A stretch of 37,416 nt of DNA from positions 1 to 37,416 of the forward strand of contig JBFLYP010000021.1 in NCBI GenBank assembly GCA_040756575.1, given 5' to 3'. Of the stretch, positions 1 through 9,169 are shown one piece after another. Numbering within the stretch: position 1 is the stretch's first letter; every line of letters begins with the position of its first letter. The translations under genes were made by a program, and so were the position numbers. The notes under the pieces are model-generated. The model was not told the DNA's origin and did not search any database. It saw only the letters and a list, made by a program, of their open reading frames with translations. Source of the DNA: DTYU01 sp040756575. Its GTDB lineage: Bacteria; Bacillota; Desulfotomaculia; Desulfotomaculales; Ammonificaceae.

Positions 1-152
1 GGGTAATCCTTCACTTTAAGCGCCTTCCCAGGCTGTCCTTCAAGGAATCTCTTTTACCCGCACCCGCCTGATTCACCCTCACGGGCGCACCAGGCTAAAT
101 GCTTCACCACTGTTCAGTTTTCAAAGACCATTTTTAAGGCGACAACATCTCT
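1..152 (-). other. rRNA operon leader (16S gene lies beyond the left edge)
   Basis: Read on the minus strand, this stretch carries the Firmicute rRNA leader element at 111-129 (GGTCTTTGAAAACTGAACA). It resembles the boxA-type antitermination leader that precedes 16S rRNA. Two good promoters sit upstream of it and no coding frame is seen. The remaining ~110 bases to the edge should be leader before the 16S 5' end. The same motif can also occur in the 16S-23S spacer of some Firmicutes, but the tandem promoters favour the operon start. The rRNA gene itself is not in the window. Confidence 0.7.
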
Positions 153-181
153 ATTTTATTATTTCCGTGCCGCTAAGTCAA
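153..181 (-). promoter_or_regulatory. rRNA operon promoter P2 (sigma-A type)
   Basis: Minus-strand -35 TTGACT (176-181), 17-base spacer, -10 TAAAAT (153-158). It lies about 24 bases before the leader antitermination motif at 111-129, as expected for the proximal rrn promoter. Confidence 0.7.
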
Positions 182-244
182 GACTTATTTTTGCGACCTT
201 AAGCGCATTAGCGAAAATTTCATCGCTTCCTAAGCGCAGTTTAA

Positions 245-274
245 AATATAGCATAGCCCCCCAAACCATGTCAA
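245..274 (-). promoter_or_regulatory. rRNA operon promoter P1 (sigma-A type)
   Basis: Minus-strand perfect -35 TTGACA (269-274), 18-base spacer, -10 TATATT (245-250). It lies about 90 bases upstream of P2. Tandem promoters of this kind are typical of Firmicute rRNA operons. Confidence 0.7.
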
Positions 275-384
275 CGCCCTAATTAACCTACCTTTAACTT
301 TTTTTAATCTTTGTTGCCTGCCCAATAAAATACTCCTTCAACAATACTCCTTCAACTTCGCCGTTTTACTTTTACAAACAGGTA

Positions 385-1035
385 TCACTTTGGCTGTATC
401 AACTCTGTAATCCCCGGAACATTAACTAAAACGTTGGGTACGGTTCCGACAATGATATTTTCGACAATAGGTATATCGGTCGCCACGCGTGTCTCTTTTC
501 GCTGCATCGGGATAACGATCCGCACTTTCGCATCAAGGTGAAGGAAAAAACGGTGCCTCGTCTGGTTAATCCCGGCTGCTTCGAACTTATCGTGCATGCC
601 CACTTTGACCGACCCTACCGGGATAATACTCACCCTTATGTCGGGCCCGTAATTCGCTAAGAGCTGGCTGCCTGTAATCTGTCCAAGTGGGATGCCAAAG
701 TCTTCATTCTGTAAACATGCAAGTGCCTTTTCCGTTGTGACGGCAACGTCAGCGGCCACTTTGGTAATCTTTACCGTATTGGCCTGGATTAAAACCACCC
801 GGCCTTCGTTATCCTTATGAACCTCTATTAAATCTTCATAAGACAGGTTCTGTTTTGAGATCTCTTTGCGAACCGCATCGTTTACAGAGGTAACGGCCAT
901 CTGGACCGCCTTTGCTTCGGCAAAGACCATGATGGTGTGGGAAAGAGCATATTCCACAAAAAGAAAGCCCAGCCCGCACAACCCGATAAAAAAAAGCAAC
1001 CAAACCGCAGGGTGCGTCCGCCGTCTATGGAACAA
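385..1035 (-). CDS. yunB: Sporulation protein YunB
   Basis: A 216-residue protein of the YunB sporulation family. In Bacillus subtilis, YunB is made in the mother cell under sigma-E and is needed for normal spore formation; its biochemical role is unknown. One N-terminal hydrophobic segment (about residues 11-32) suggests a membrane anchor, followed by the conserved soluble region containing 'VLIQANTVKI' (about residues 81-90). The start is TTG at 1035, preceded by GGGGGAG five to six bases upstream. Length is slightly below the B. subtilis protein. It lies between the rRNA leader and tyrS with about 220 bases of non-coding sequence on the tyrS side. I could not place a convincing sigma-E promoter. 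Confidence 0.88.
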   Translation of the reverse strand: MFHRRRTHPAVWLLFFIGLCGLGFLFVEYALSHTIMVFAEAKAVQMAVTSVNDAVRKEISKQNLSYEDLIEVHKDNEGRVVLIQANTVKITKVAADVAVTTEKALACLQNEDFGIPLGQITGSQLLANYGPDIRVSIIPVGSVKVGMHDKFEAAGINQTRHRFFLHLDAKVRIVIPMQRKETRVATDIPIVENIIVGTVPNVLVNVPGITELIQPK

Positions 1036-1255
1036 GTGATCTCCCCCGTAGCAACTCCTCTATGAAAATATTATGAAGCTGACCGGGGATAACGTGTATC
1101 AAAAGGCTATATACTTTTAGCAGCGCGACAACACTTAGCTAAAGTTACTCTGGGCGGCCGCGAGGAAGCGTAATGGTAGGAAATCCCAATCTTAAATAGG
1201 CACTTATTGACCATTTAAATCAAGCAGTTCCCAGAAAGCCGGACCAAACAAGTTC

Positions 1256-2512
1256 TTAGGCCGGATAAGTCCTATTATTGAACGCCTTTTTTCGGGTTAT
1301 CAGACGCACAAATCTTCTTCTGCCGATGCGGATAACCGTCCCGTGGACGGGAGAAATCCTTGCGTTAGAGTCGAGCACCTTTTTCTCGTCAAGATAAACC
1401 CCGCCCTGCGCAATCAAACGGCGAGCCTCGCTTGTACTCGGAACCAAACCGGCTGCTACCAGCAGCTTTGGCAGATAAATAAGACCGTCCTCCACCATAT
1501 CTTCGGGCACTACGTATTCCGGAATATCGCTGGGCAGCTCGTGCTCCCGGAAAACGCGGATGAACTCGGCTTCGGCCCTTTCTGCCGCCCCAACGGAATG
1601 AAATTGGCTGACCACCTCCCTTGCCAACCGCATCTTGGCGTCCCGCGGGTGGACGCTGCCGTCCTCAAGCCCCGAAACCAGAGCCGCTAACTCATCCGCA
1701 GGAACCGGGGTGACCAATTCGAGGTATCGCACAACTAATTCATCCGGGAGAGACATTAGCTTGCCGTACATCACTTCGGGTGCTTCGGTGATCCCTACGT
1801 AATTCCCAAGGCTCTTGGACATTTTTTGTACCCCGTCGAGCCCCTCGAGGATGGGCATGGTAATGGCCACTTGGGGCTCCTGCCCATAAGCCGACTGTAG
1901 GGTGCGCCCTATTAACAAGTTGAACTTCTGGTCGGTCCCGCCAAGCTCCACGTCCGCGCCGAGCGCAACCGAGTCGTAACCCTGCATCAACGGGTAAAAG
2001 AATTCGTGAATGGAAATGGGCAGACCGGCCTTGTAGCGCTTGCTGAAATCTTCTCGCTCCAGCATCCTGGCAACGGTGTAATTCGCCGCAAGTTTGATTA
2101 TTTCCGCGAAAGTTAACGGGGCAAGCCAGGAGCTGTTAAAGACCATTTGGGTCCTGTCAGGATCTAAAATCTTAAAGATTTGTTCTTTGTAAGTCTCGGC
2201 GTTTGCCATAACCTCTTCCTCGCTGAGTTGCCTCCGAGTTTCGGTTTTACCCGAGGGGTCGCCGATCCTGGCCGTAAAATCGCCGATGATGATGATAACC
2301 CGGTGCCCGAGGTCCTGGAACTGCCGCATCTTTTGAAGTACTACCGTATGGCCGAGATGGATGTCGGGGGCCGTCGGATCAAGGCCGAGCTTCACCTTAA
2401 GAGGTTGGCCGGTCTCCTCCGCCCGTCTAAGCTTCCTTTCTAATTCCTCTTCTAAAATGATTTCGGCAACACCCCGGCGGATAACCGCCATCTGCTCTGC
2501 AGCGTTTTTCAC
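1256..2512 (-). CDS. tyrS: Tyrosyl-tRNA synthetase
   Basis: Charges tRNA-Tyr with tyrosine in the cytoplasm. The 418-residue length fits a class I TyrRS with a C-terminal S4 domain. The HIGH-type motif is HLGHT (52-56) and the KMSKS loop is KMSKS (230-234). The S4 RNA-binding domain spans about 350-410. The block 'LGLDPTAPDIHLGH' resembles the TyrZ-type branch of bacterial TyrRS more than the E. coli TyrS type. The start is GTG at 2512 with GGAGG (2520-2524) seven bases upstream. It is divergent from the PBP gene. The promoter at 2555-2583 leaves a leader of only about 35 bases, so there is no room for a T-box, which often controls Firmicute tyrS genes. Confidence 0.96.
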   Translation of the reverse strand: MKNAAEQMAVIRRGVAEIILEEELERKLRRAEETGQPLKVKLGLDPTAPDIHLGHTVVLQKMRQFQDLGHRVIIIIGDFTARIGDPSGKTETRRQLSEEEVMANAETYKEQIFKILDPDRTQMVFNSSWLAPLTFAEIIKLAANYTVARMLEREDFSKRYKAGLPISIHEFFYPLMQGYDSVALGADVELGGTDQKFNLLIGRTLQSAYGQEPQVAITMPILEGLDGVQKMSKSLGNYVGITEAPEVMYGKLMSLPDELVVRYLELVTPVPADELAALVSGLEDGSVHPRDAKMRLAREVVSQFHSVGAAERAEAEFIRVFREHELPSDIPEYVVPEDMVEDGLIYLPKLLVAAGLVPSTSEARRLIAQGGVYLDEKKVLDSNARISPVHGTVIRIGRRRFVRLITRKKAFNNRTYPA

Positions 2513-2554
2513 AGCTAATCCTCCACTTTGCCGCCAATTGACAATATTATAGCA

Positions 2555-2583
2555 ATTATAGCAGGCTACCGGGCCACTGACAA
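2555..2583 (-). promoter_or_regulatory. tyrS promoter (sigma-A type)
   Basis: Minus-strand -35 TTGTCA (2578-2583), 17-base spacer, -10 TATAAT (2555-2560). A second TATAAT lies nine bases further downstream. It leads into tyrS with a short leader. Confidence 0.65.
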
Positions 2584-2622
2584 GAAACGCACCGTCGCTC
2601 GGTTTAAGAAGGTCACGGAATA

Positions 2623-2631
2623 TGTTATAAT
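2623..2631 (+). promoter_or_regulatory. Extended -10 promoter for the PBP gene
   Basis: TGTTATAAT is a perfect -10 hexamer with a TGn extension. A weak -35 (TTTAAG, 2603-2608) lies 17 bases upstream. It is positioned 35 bases before the PBP start codon and divergent from the tyrS promoter. Confidence 0.5.
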
Positions 2632-2665
2632 TTTGCCGACTACCTTACCGATGGGAGGTGGTTCA

Positions 2666-5101
2666 ATGGTTAATAATCGAGCTAAAAAGAAGCACCGGCG
2701 GTTAAACCCGTGGCGTCTGGCACTTTTCCTTGCGTTATCATTGCTTTTTCTAATCGGCATTGGTAGTGCGGGCGCTGTTGTCTATAGTTTGAAGGATATT
2801 CCGGTTTTTGATCCGAAGCGGCTGGAGGGCTCCTATTCTACACTGCTGTTTGACAGGAACGGCAGGTTCATTACTGAAATAGGGACACAGAACCGTATTC
2901 CGGTAAAACTGAGTGCGGTCCCGTTAGAGGTTCAAAACGCCTTTTTAGCTGCGGAAGACGTCCGTTTCTACGAACACATAGGGATTGACCTACGCGCCAT
3001 CGCCCGTGCCCTCTACCACAACTTGAGGGGTGGCGGGATAAGGGAAGGCGGGAGCACCATCACCCAGCAACTGGCGAAAAACTGCTTCCTGAACCCGGAA
3101 CAGACCCTTAAGCGGAAGATTCAGGAAGCGATTCTTGCTGTGGAGATTGAACGACACTACCGTAAGCAGGAAATTCTTGAGCTTTACCTTAATCATATCT
3201 ATTTCGGCGAGGGAGCTTACGGGATTCAAGCGGCTTCAAAAACCTATTACAATAAGGATGTAAGTTCGCTGACACTGGCGGAAGGTGCTCTTCTGGCCGC
3301 TATTCCCAAAGCACCGTCCCATTACTCCCCTCTTCGTAATCCGGAGGCGGCCCTCAGTCGCAGGAATGTCATCCTCAACAGCATGGTACGCTATGGTTTC
3401 ATTACCGGCGAAGAGGCACGCGCGGCGAAGGCCGAACCTTTAGGGCTCAAGCCGGGTACAACCGGCCGGAACGGCTACCCCTACCCGTATTTCGTTGACT
3501 ACGTCACCGACCAACTTGTCGATAAATACGGTGTCAACCAGGTTTTCCGGGGAGGTCTCCGGGTTTATACCACCTTAGATCCGAAAATTCAGAGAATAGC
3601 CGAACAGGCTCTTCAAAATGAGAAGAACTTCCCGGCATCGACCAGGGACAGTGAGGGGCGGATCCAGCCCCAGGGGGCAGTGGTGGTGCTTGACCCGCAC
3701 ACCGGCCAAATCAAAGCCTTAGTCGGGGGACGGGAATACACGCACCGGCGCGGTCTCAACCGCGCCACAGACATTTACCGGCAGCCCGGTTCCGCCTTCA
3801 AACCCATCATCGCCTACGGTCCGGCGATCGAATACCTCGGGTACGGGCCGGCCACGGTTGTGGATGACATTCCGATGGGCAAGTGGCCGAAAAACTATGA
3901 CGGGCAGTATCAGGGTCTCATTACCCTCCGCACGGCGCTGCAGCGGTCGATTAATATCCCTGCCGTCAAGTTGTTGAAAGACGTGGGAATAAAACGAGCC
4001 ATGAGCTTCGCAACGCGGCTCGGAATCGAATTTACGCCGGGTAATGAAGGGTTGAGCCTGGCCCTTGGAGGACTATACAAAGGGGTCAGCCCGCTCCAGA
4101 TGGCGCAGGCTTACGCCGCCTTTGCCAACCAGGGCGTGTATGTCACCCCTACCGCAATAACTAAGGTAAAGACCAAGGACGATACCGTTCTTGATGAATT
4201 CAAGCCGAAAATGTTACGGGTGATGAAAGCCACCACCGCCTATCTCGTTACCGATATGCTCCGTTCCGCCGTGGATCACGGTACCGGCTGGCGGGCTCGC
4301 CTGGGCACCCGTCCGGTGGCAGGCAAAACCGGTACCACAGACGAAAGCAGGGATATCTGGTTTTGCGGCTACACGCCGGAACTTGTAGGTGTGGTCTGGA
4401 TAGGCCATGATATAGAAAAACAAATGCCTCGAGAATTTGGGGGACGTTACCCCGCCATGATCTGGCACGAAATTATGAGCAAGGCGCTTGAAGATACCCC
4501 CATCCAGAACTTCCAGCGACCGCCGGGCATTGTTACGGCCACGGTGGACAGCAAATCAGGACTACTGCCTGGGCCTTTGACACCGCCCGAACACCAGGTT
4601 ACCGACCTTTTTGCCCAGGGAACAGTCCCGACAAGAACCGATGACACTCACGTTCTCGCCGAAATCTGCGTTACGTCCGGTCTCCTGGCAAACGAATACT
4701 GCCCCGAACGGTTGACCAAGGTGCTGATCAAGCTGCCGTACAGCGTACCGTCCTATGTTAAGGATTACAATGAGAGGATGCCCGTGGAAACATGCAACAT
4801 TCACGGCAGCATGCCTCCGCCAGGTGAAGGAATAGGCGGCGAAGACCTGCTACCGGAAGAGGGAACGGGCGTAGCGCCCCTGCCGCCCGTTTTTCAAAAA
4901 CTCCTCGAAGGTGAAACCCCGCCGCCGAGAGGGAGGACGGGCGACCATCCGCCTGAAACCGCAGGATCGCAACCCGGTTCCGTGGAGGAACTTTTAAATG
5001 AATTAATCACGACAACATTACAGCCGACAGGAACAAGGAAACCGCCGCCCGGTCCCTTAGAGGGACGGAGGGAGAGGGAAGGAGATTCCCTTTGGCGGTA
5101 G
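2666..5101 (+). CDS. Class A penicillin-binding protein 1A (transglycosylase/transpeptidase)
   Basis: A bifunctional peptidoglycan synthase of 811 residues: GT51 polymerises lipid II and the penicillin-binding domain cross-links. It has a cytoplasmic basic N-terminus, one membrane anchor (about 17-42), then GT51 with EDVRFYEHIG (catalytic E97) and GGSTITQQLAKN (about 128-139). The transpeptidase motifs are SAFK (S376-K379), SIN (428-430) and KTGT (554-557). The C-terminal ~130 residues are proline/glycine-rich and low-complexity. I start at ATG 2666 because GGGAGGTGG lies just upstream and the membrane anchor follows at once; a longer frame from 2528 would run through the promoter. The stop is immediately followed by a DegV remnant, so the extreme C-terminus may have been reshaped by a deletion. 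Confidence 0.95.
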   Translation: MVNNRAKKKHRRLNPWRLALFLALSLLFLIGIGSAGAVVYSLKDIPVFDPKRLEGSYSTLLFDRNGRFITEIGTQNRIPVKLSAVPLEVQNAFLAAEDVRFYEHIGIDLRAIARALYHNLRGGGIREGGSTITQQLAKNCFLNPEQTLKRKIQEAILAVEIERHYRKQEILELYLNHIYFGEGAYGIQAASKTYYNKDVSSLTLAEGALLAAIPKAPSHYSPLRNPEAALSRRNVILNSMVRYGFITGEEARAAKAEPLGLKPGTTGRNGYPYPYFVDYVTDQLVDKYGVNQVFRGGLRVYTTLDPKIQRIAEQALQNEKNFPASTRDSEGRIQPQGAVVVLDPHTGQIKALVGGREYTHRRGLNRATDIYRQPGSAFKPIIAYGPAIEYLGYGPATVVDDIPMGKWPKNYDGQYQGLITLRTALQRSINIPAVKLLKDVGIKRAMSFATRLGIEFTPGNEGLSLALGGLYKGVSPLQMAQAYAAFANQGVYVTPTAITKVKTKDDTVLDEFKPKMLRVMKATTAYLVTDMLRSAVDHGTGWRARLGTRPVAGKTGTTDESRDIWFCGYTPELVGVVWIGHDIEKQMPREFGGRYPAMIWHEIMSKALEDTPIQNFQRPPGIVTATVDSKSGLLPGPLTPPEHQVTDLFAQGTVPTRTDDTHVLAEICVTSGLLANEYCPERLTKVLIKLPYSVPSYVKDYNERMPVETCNIHGSMPPPGEGIGGEDLLPEEGTGVAPLPPVFQKLLEGETPPPRGRTGDHPPETAGSQPGSVEELLNELITTTLQPTGTRKPPPGPLEGRREREGDSLWR

Positions 5102-5459
5102 AGAATATTGACGCGGCGGGGTGGACGCATCGGCGGTGCTCAAGCTCTCCTCGGCACCATCCTCAATATAAAACCAATTCTGTCTCTTCAAGAAGGGATT
5201 ATCCGGCCGTTTGAAAAGGTGCGGGGGCAAAAGGCAGCCCTCCGCCGTCCGGCGGAAATCGTCCTGGAGGAAGCCGGGCAAAACCCGGTAATGTTAACAG
5301 GTTCTACATGCTTATAACCCGTGTGCGGCAGAGACACTTATCGGCCTTTTGGGCCGCTTGCCGACCGGAAGTACGGTAGAAGCAGGCTTGATCGGTTCGG
5401 TCGTGGGCGCTCATACTGGTCCCGGAGCGTTCGGTATCGTGTATCATAAATCAAGATAA
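5102..5459 (+). pseudogene. Decayed C-terminal remnant of a DegV-family (fatty-acid-binding) gene
   Basis: Two frames together recover the C-terminal half of a DegV protein. Frame from 5102: 'GGRIGGAQALLGTILNIKPI' then 'GIIRPFEKVRGQKAALRR', ending in a stop at 5315-5317. A different frame from about 5340 gives 'GSVVGAHTGPGAFGIVYH' and a stop at 5457-5459. These match the GGRI..LLNIKPIL and IGTHTGPGALG signatures of DegV. The N-terminal fatty-acid domain and the start are missing and at least one frameshift is present. Homology starts right after the PBP stop codon, which suggests a deletion that joined the two genes. No product is expected. Confidence 0.8.
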
Positions 5460-5687
5460 AAGAAGATGAAAGCAAAAGTTTTCCAAATAGTCTTGTAATA
5501 ATCAAACAATATCTTAGAAGACGCCAGGAACACCCTGATAGCGTTTTGAAGCGGGTGGTTGACCGTTGCCCGGCAGGGTCATCGCCAAGCTTGAAACGTA
5601 GCCCGCCCGGCCATCGAAGACATAATGTAAACCGGCAGGTACCGCCTCGCTGACTTTGAAAACGTCAGATCAAACGGCTCTTAAACC

Positions 5688-6743
5688 TCAATCACGTACG
5701 AGTGCAGTCAGTTTATCTACATCGCAATGCTCCGCCACGCTCTTGCGCGCCAGTGCGATAGCTTCCGTATCCTCAGGGTGTATTATCCTGCTGATCTCCG
5801 CCAGCTTTCCGACCGTTGTATAAGTATCGAAGTGCACAAGGATCACCGGCACCCCTTTTTCCGCAGCCCTCGCCAAAACCTTGACGTCAGGATAAAAACC
5901 GCCGGTGAGAATGAGTGCCGCAGTGTCCGTTTCAAGTGCGGCAAGAGCGATCTCACTCCGGTCGCCGCCGGTAACCACCGCCTTGTTGGCCGAACGCCGA
6001 AAATACCCGAGAGCACTCTCGATAGTCATCGCACCAACCAGGATATCCTCCACTATTCTGCCAAGCTGATCCTCCCCGGTTAAAATGTCTCCGCCTAAAG
6101 TCTCGTAATATTCTGCCACCGTAGGGGCGCTGAGTTCCGGCTGGCTTGGAATGATCCCGAGCGTTTCTATGCCGTTTGCCGAGAGTATCTCCCGGTAAAT
6201 CCCTTCCGTCTTAGCCAGCAGCACTCGGGGCACGTTGTTGAAAAGAACCCCCGCAAACCGCACCTTTTGCTCCCCTGCACATCTCGCAAAGAATACCGCT
6301 TCATCGAGACTCCGGTCGTTGGCAGGCCTTAGTACATAAACCAACGTAGCACCGAACTCCTTGGCGAGGCTCAAAGCGTCGAGGTTGAAGGCCGCCATCC
6401 CCCAGGGCCGCGCCGCGCCGTCGATCAGAATTCCGTCGGTCGCCTCCTTCACCTTTGTGTAGGACTCTCTTATAAACTGGCGGCACCGCTCGGGATCTTT
6501 GTATGTCGAGATGTAATAGGCACCCAAAGCGAGGGGGGAAATTTCATGGACTTCGAATTTCAAATCTAAAACCTTTCGCATCAAAACGGCGTCCCTGTCT
6601 TCTACGCCGACAGCGTCGGGCGGGATACCAACCGGCTTGAAGTAGCCCGTCCGAACGCCCTGTTCTTTCAGTTGAAGGGCCAACCCCAGGATAATAGCCG
6701 TCTTGCCGCTGCCCGCCGTACCTGCAAAATAAAGGCTCCCCAT
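5688..6743 (-). CDS. P-loop / DRTGG-domain protein (phosphotransacetylase N-terminal-like)
   Basis: A 351-residue protein with an N-terminal dethiobiotin-synthetase-like P-loop (Walker A GTAGSGKT, residues 8-15) and a C-terminal DRTGG-type domain (about 210-320). This arrangement matches the N-terminal regulatory half of long E. coli-type phosphotransacetylases, but the catalytic acetyl/butyryltransferase half is absent. I start at ATG 6743, which has GAGGTGAG upstream and sits 10 bases after the acyl-CoA synthetase stop. The two are therefore almost certainly co-transcribed and probably translationally linked. A role as nucleotide-binding regulator or partner of the ADP-forming synthetase is inference. 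The direct biochemical activity of stand-alone proteins of this kind is not known to me. Confidence 0.8.
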   Translation of the reverse strand: MGSLYFAGTAGSGKTAIILGLALQLKEQGVRTGYFKPVGIPPDAVGVEDRDAVLMRKVLDLKFEVHEISPLALGAYYISTYKDPERCRQFIRESYTKVKEATDGILIDGAARPWGMAAFNLDALSLAKEFGATLVYVLRPANDRSLDEAVFFARCAGEQKVRFAGVLFNNVPRVLLAKTEGIYREILSANGIETLGIIPSQPELSAPTVAEYYETLGGDILTGEDQLGRIVEDILVGAMTIESALGYFRRSANKAVVTGGDRSEIALAALETDTAALILTGGFYPDVKVLARAAEKGVPVILVHFDTYTTVGKLAEISRIIHPEDTEAIALARKSVAEHCDVDKLTALVRD

Positions 6744-6753
6744 TTGTCTCACC

Positions 6754-8856
6754 TCACTCGATAGTGATCTTAACATCCAGTGCCCGGGCACCTTCCGGAT
6801 AAGCGAAGACCGGATTAATATCCATCTCGACAATTTCCGGAAAGTCGCTCATCAATCTCCCTGTTCGGCCGATGAGTTCCACGACCGCGGGAATATCAAG
6901 GGGCTTCTCTCCCCGGAACCCGCGCAGGAGAGTGTAAGCTTTGGTTTCCTGAATCATTGCCTGGATCTCACGTCTGCTCATACCCCATACCAATCTGAAA
7001 GCAGTATCTTTCAAAAGATTCACGTATATTCCGCCTAAACCAAAGGCAATAAGCGGTCCGAACTGCAGGTCCCGGGTCGCCCCCACTATCAACTCGGTCC
7101 CCTTCGGATACATTTTCTGTACCTCAATACCATAAACCGCCGCGTGTGGGAAGTGCCTATTAACACGTTCCATTATCTCCCAGAATGCTTCGCGTATCTC
7201 GTCCGGGGTTCTCAGCCCAACCCGAACACCACCGATGTCTGTCTTATGAATGATTTCGGGCGAAGCAACCTTCAATACTACCGGGTAACCGAGTTCCGCA
7301 GCATGAGCGACCGCTTCCCTCGCCCGGCTCGCGAGAAGCATGGGGGCAGCGGGTATACCGTAGGCGCTCACAACCTGCATGGATTCGCTGCCCAATAACA
7401 TCCGCCGCCGCTCCGCCCGTACCCGATCAAAGACCCGCTTTACGGCAACAGGGTCCACACCTTCGTACTGCGGCAAATCCTCTTTCGGCGGCCTTTCCTT
7501 TATCCGCCTGTAACCCGTTAAACCGCCGAGTGCCCGCACAGCGAGTTCCGGAAAGGTAAAACACGGAATTCCGTGCCGGACGAGGTAATCCGCCCCTGCG
7601 GCCAGACTCTCGCCGCCCATATACACGCTGAGAATAGGCTTTCCCGGGTATTTTGCCTTTGCTTCGACGATCGCTGCCGCCGTCTCAACGGGCTCCGCCA
7701 CGGCAGTCGGGCAGAGGAGTACCACTGCACTATCAACGCCTTCGTCAGCCATCACGTTTTTTAGAGCAAAGCTGAATCGTTCAACCCTGGCGTCACCCAA
7801 CACGTCAACCGGGTTGTAAACGTTTGCTTCAAGCGGGAGCTCTTGTCTGAGGGTTTCAACCGTTTCCCGGCTGAAGCGTGCCATTTCAAGTTTCTCTACC
7901 TCAATCCTATCCGTGGCCACTATCGCGGGGCCACCCGCATTTGTTACTATCGCAACCCGCGGCCCGCGAGGTACAGGCTGACGGGCAAAGACTACCGCCA
8001 GATCGAAGAGTTCACTCATCCTCCGAACGCGTAGGACGCCGCTTTGCCTGAAGGCCGTTTCGTAAGCTAGGTCAGACCCGGCCAGCGCTCCCGTATGGGA
8101 GGAAGCAGCCTTGGCACCGGCCTGGCTGGTGCCGGACTTGAGAATAATCACGGGCTTAATCCTTGTCGCCTTTTCCGCGGCCTCCAAAAAATACGACCCG
8201 TCTTTCACATCCTCAATGTAACACAGGATAACCCTGGTGTTGGGATCATTAGCAGCATCTGCAATGAAATCAGCCTCATTGAGGTCAGCTTTATTACCCA
8301 TGCTCACAAACCGGGAAAAACCGATGCCGATCCTCAGGCTCCAGTCAAGAATGGCAACGAGCATCGCCCCGCTCTGGGAAATAAAGGCGATCTCGCCTTT
8401 CAGGGGAAAACCCGCAGCAAAGGATGCGTTTAAGGGGGTATGCGTATCCATCAAGCCGACGCAGTTCGGCCCCAAAAGACGCATATCGTAGCTGTGACAG
8501 ATATCCACAAGCTCTTTTTCCCGGGCCAAACCCTCCGGACCCGTTTCCTTGAACCCGGCGGAGATAACGACCAGGCTTTTCACCCGTGCAGCACCGCAGT
8601 CCCGGGCAACATCCAGAACCCGCTCCGCAGGGACCACTACCAACGCCATATCTACCCTTTCCCCGATACCGGAAACCGCCGGGTAAACCTTCAAACCCTC
8701 GATTTCGTCTTCTTTAGGATTAATCGGGTAGACCCTGCCGCCGTAACCGCTTCTGATGATGTTTCTGAGAATTATGTTGCCTAACTTTTCCCGGTTTTTT
8801 GAAGCGCCAATCACAGCTACGCCTTGAGGTCGAAAAAGAGCATCGAGTATCTGCAA
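6754..8856 (-). CDS. ADP-forming acyl-CoA synthetase (acetate-CoA ligase type), alpha-beta fusion
   Basis: Interconverts acyl-CoA + ADP + Pi with carboxylate + CoA + ATP, giving substrate-level phosphorylation in anaerobes. At 700 residues it is a fused alpha-beta enzyme: CoA-binding Rossmann domain (about 1-130, 'VAVIGASKN'), succinyl-CoA-synthetase-like domain (about 145-300) with the phospho-histidine in SSHTGALAGSD (H254), and a C-terminal ATP-grasp domain (about 490-695). The start is TTG at 8856 with a strong GGAGGTGATT site upstream. The acyl substrate cannot be told from sequence; acetate is the commonest. It is the first gene of a two-gene operon with the DRTGG protein. A 270-base leader with inverted repeats precedes it. 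Confidence 0.9.
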   Translation of the reverse strand: MQILDALFRPQGVAVIGASKNREKLGNIILRNIIRSGYGGRVYPINPKEDEIEGLKVYPAVSGIGERVDMALVVVPAERVLDVARDCGAARVKSLVVISAGFKETGPEGLAREKELVDICHSYDMRLLGPNCVGLMDTHTPLNASFAAGFPLKGEIAFISQSGAMLVAILDWSLRIGIGFSRFVSMGNKADLNEADFIADAANDPNTRVILCYIEDVKDGSYFLEAAEKATRIKPVIILKSGTSQAGAKAASSHTGALAGSDLAYETAFRQSGVLRVRRMSELFDLAVVFARQPVPRGPRVAIVTNAGGPAIVATDRIEVEKLEMARFSRETVETLRQELPLEANVYNPVDVLGDARVERFSFALKNVMADEGVDSAVVLLCPTAVAEPVETAAAIVEAKAKYPGKPILSVYMGGESLAAGADYLVRHGIPCFTFPELAVRALGGLTGYRRIKERPPKEDLPQYEGVDPVAVKRVFDRVRAERRRMLLGSESMQVVSAYGIPAAPMLLASRAREAVAHAAELGYPVVLKVASPEIIHKTDIGGVRVGLRTPDEIREAFWEIMERVNRHFPHAAVYGIEVQKMYPKGTELIVGATRDLQFGPLIAFGLGGIYVNLLKDTAFRLVWGMSRREIQAMIQETKAYTLLRGFRGEKPLDIPAVVELIGRTGRLMSDFPEIVEMDINPVFAYPEGARALDVKITIE

Positions 8857-9128
8857 GCAATCACCTCCTCTCTCGGGCGCCCTTCTTTATATTCTTCCCC
8901 TGTGATGACCTCTACTTCCCGGCACTCAACTTCGGAAAACGGCAAACGGCTAAAAAAGGTGGAGTGTGAGGACACACTTCAACGCCATAGAAGTTGATGC
9001 TCTGAGTTGAGTGCCCAGCCGCGAACAGCTTACCTTACTTCTTCTACAAGTTAGCGTTTTAACTTTCAAGCTAAGCTTACTCTTCGACAGATAAAATTGG
9101 AATCCTTTACATGCTGAACCGCATTTCC
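8857..9128 (-). promoter_or_regulatory. Leader/intergenic region upstream of the acyl-CoA synthetase, with nested inverted repeats
   Basis: No gene is supported here. A pair of 11-base arms (8921-8931 and 9005-9015, GGCACTCAACT and its complement) encloses a small hairpin, AGTGTG / CACACT (8963-8968 and 8973-8978). On the minus strand that hairpin is followed by CCACC and a run of six T (8952-8957). This could be an attenuator-like leader, or coincidence. A possible promoter on the minus strand is TTGAAA, 17 bases, TAGAAG. I recognise no known riboswitch. Confidence 0.3.
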
Positions 9129-9157
9129 AAAAAAAAAGGCCGCTCATCTTAGCGGCC
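9129..9157 (-). terminator. Rho-independent terminator of the LysM-SleB gene
   Basis: Perfect 7-base-pair stem (9138-9144 with 9151-9157, GGCCGCT / AGCGGCC), 6-base loop, followed on the minus strand by nine T (9129-9137). It sits 12 bases beyond the stop of the hydrolase gene. Confidence 0.9.
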
Positions 9158-9169
9158 GTCAGTCTGTCA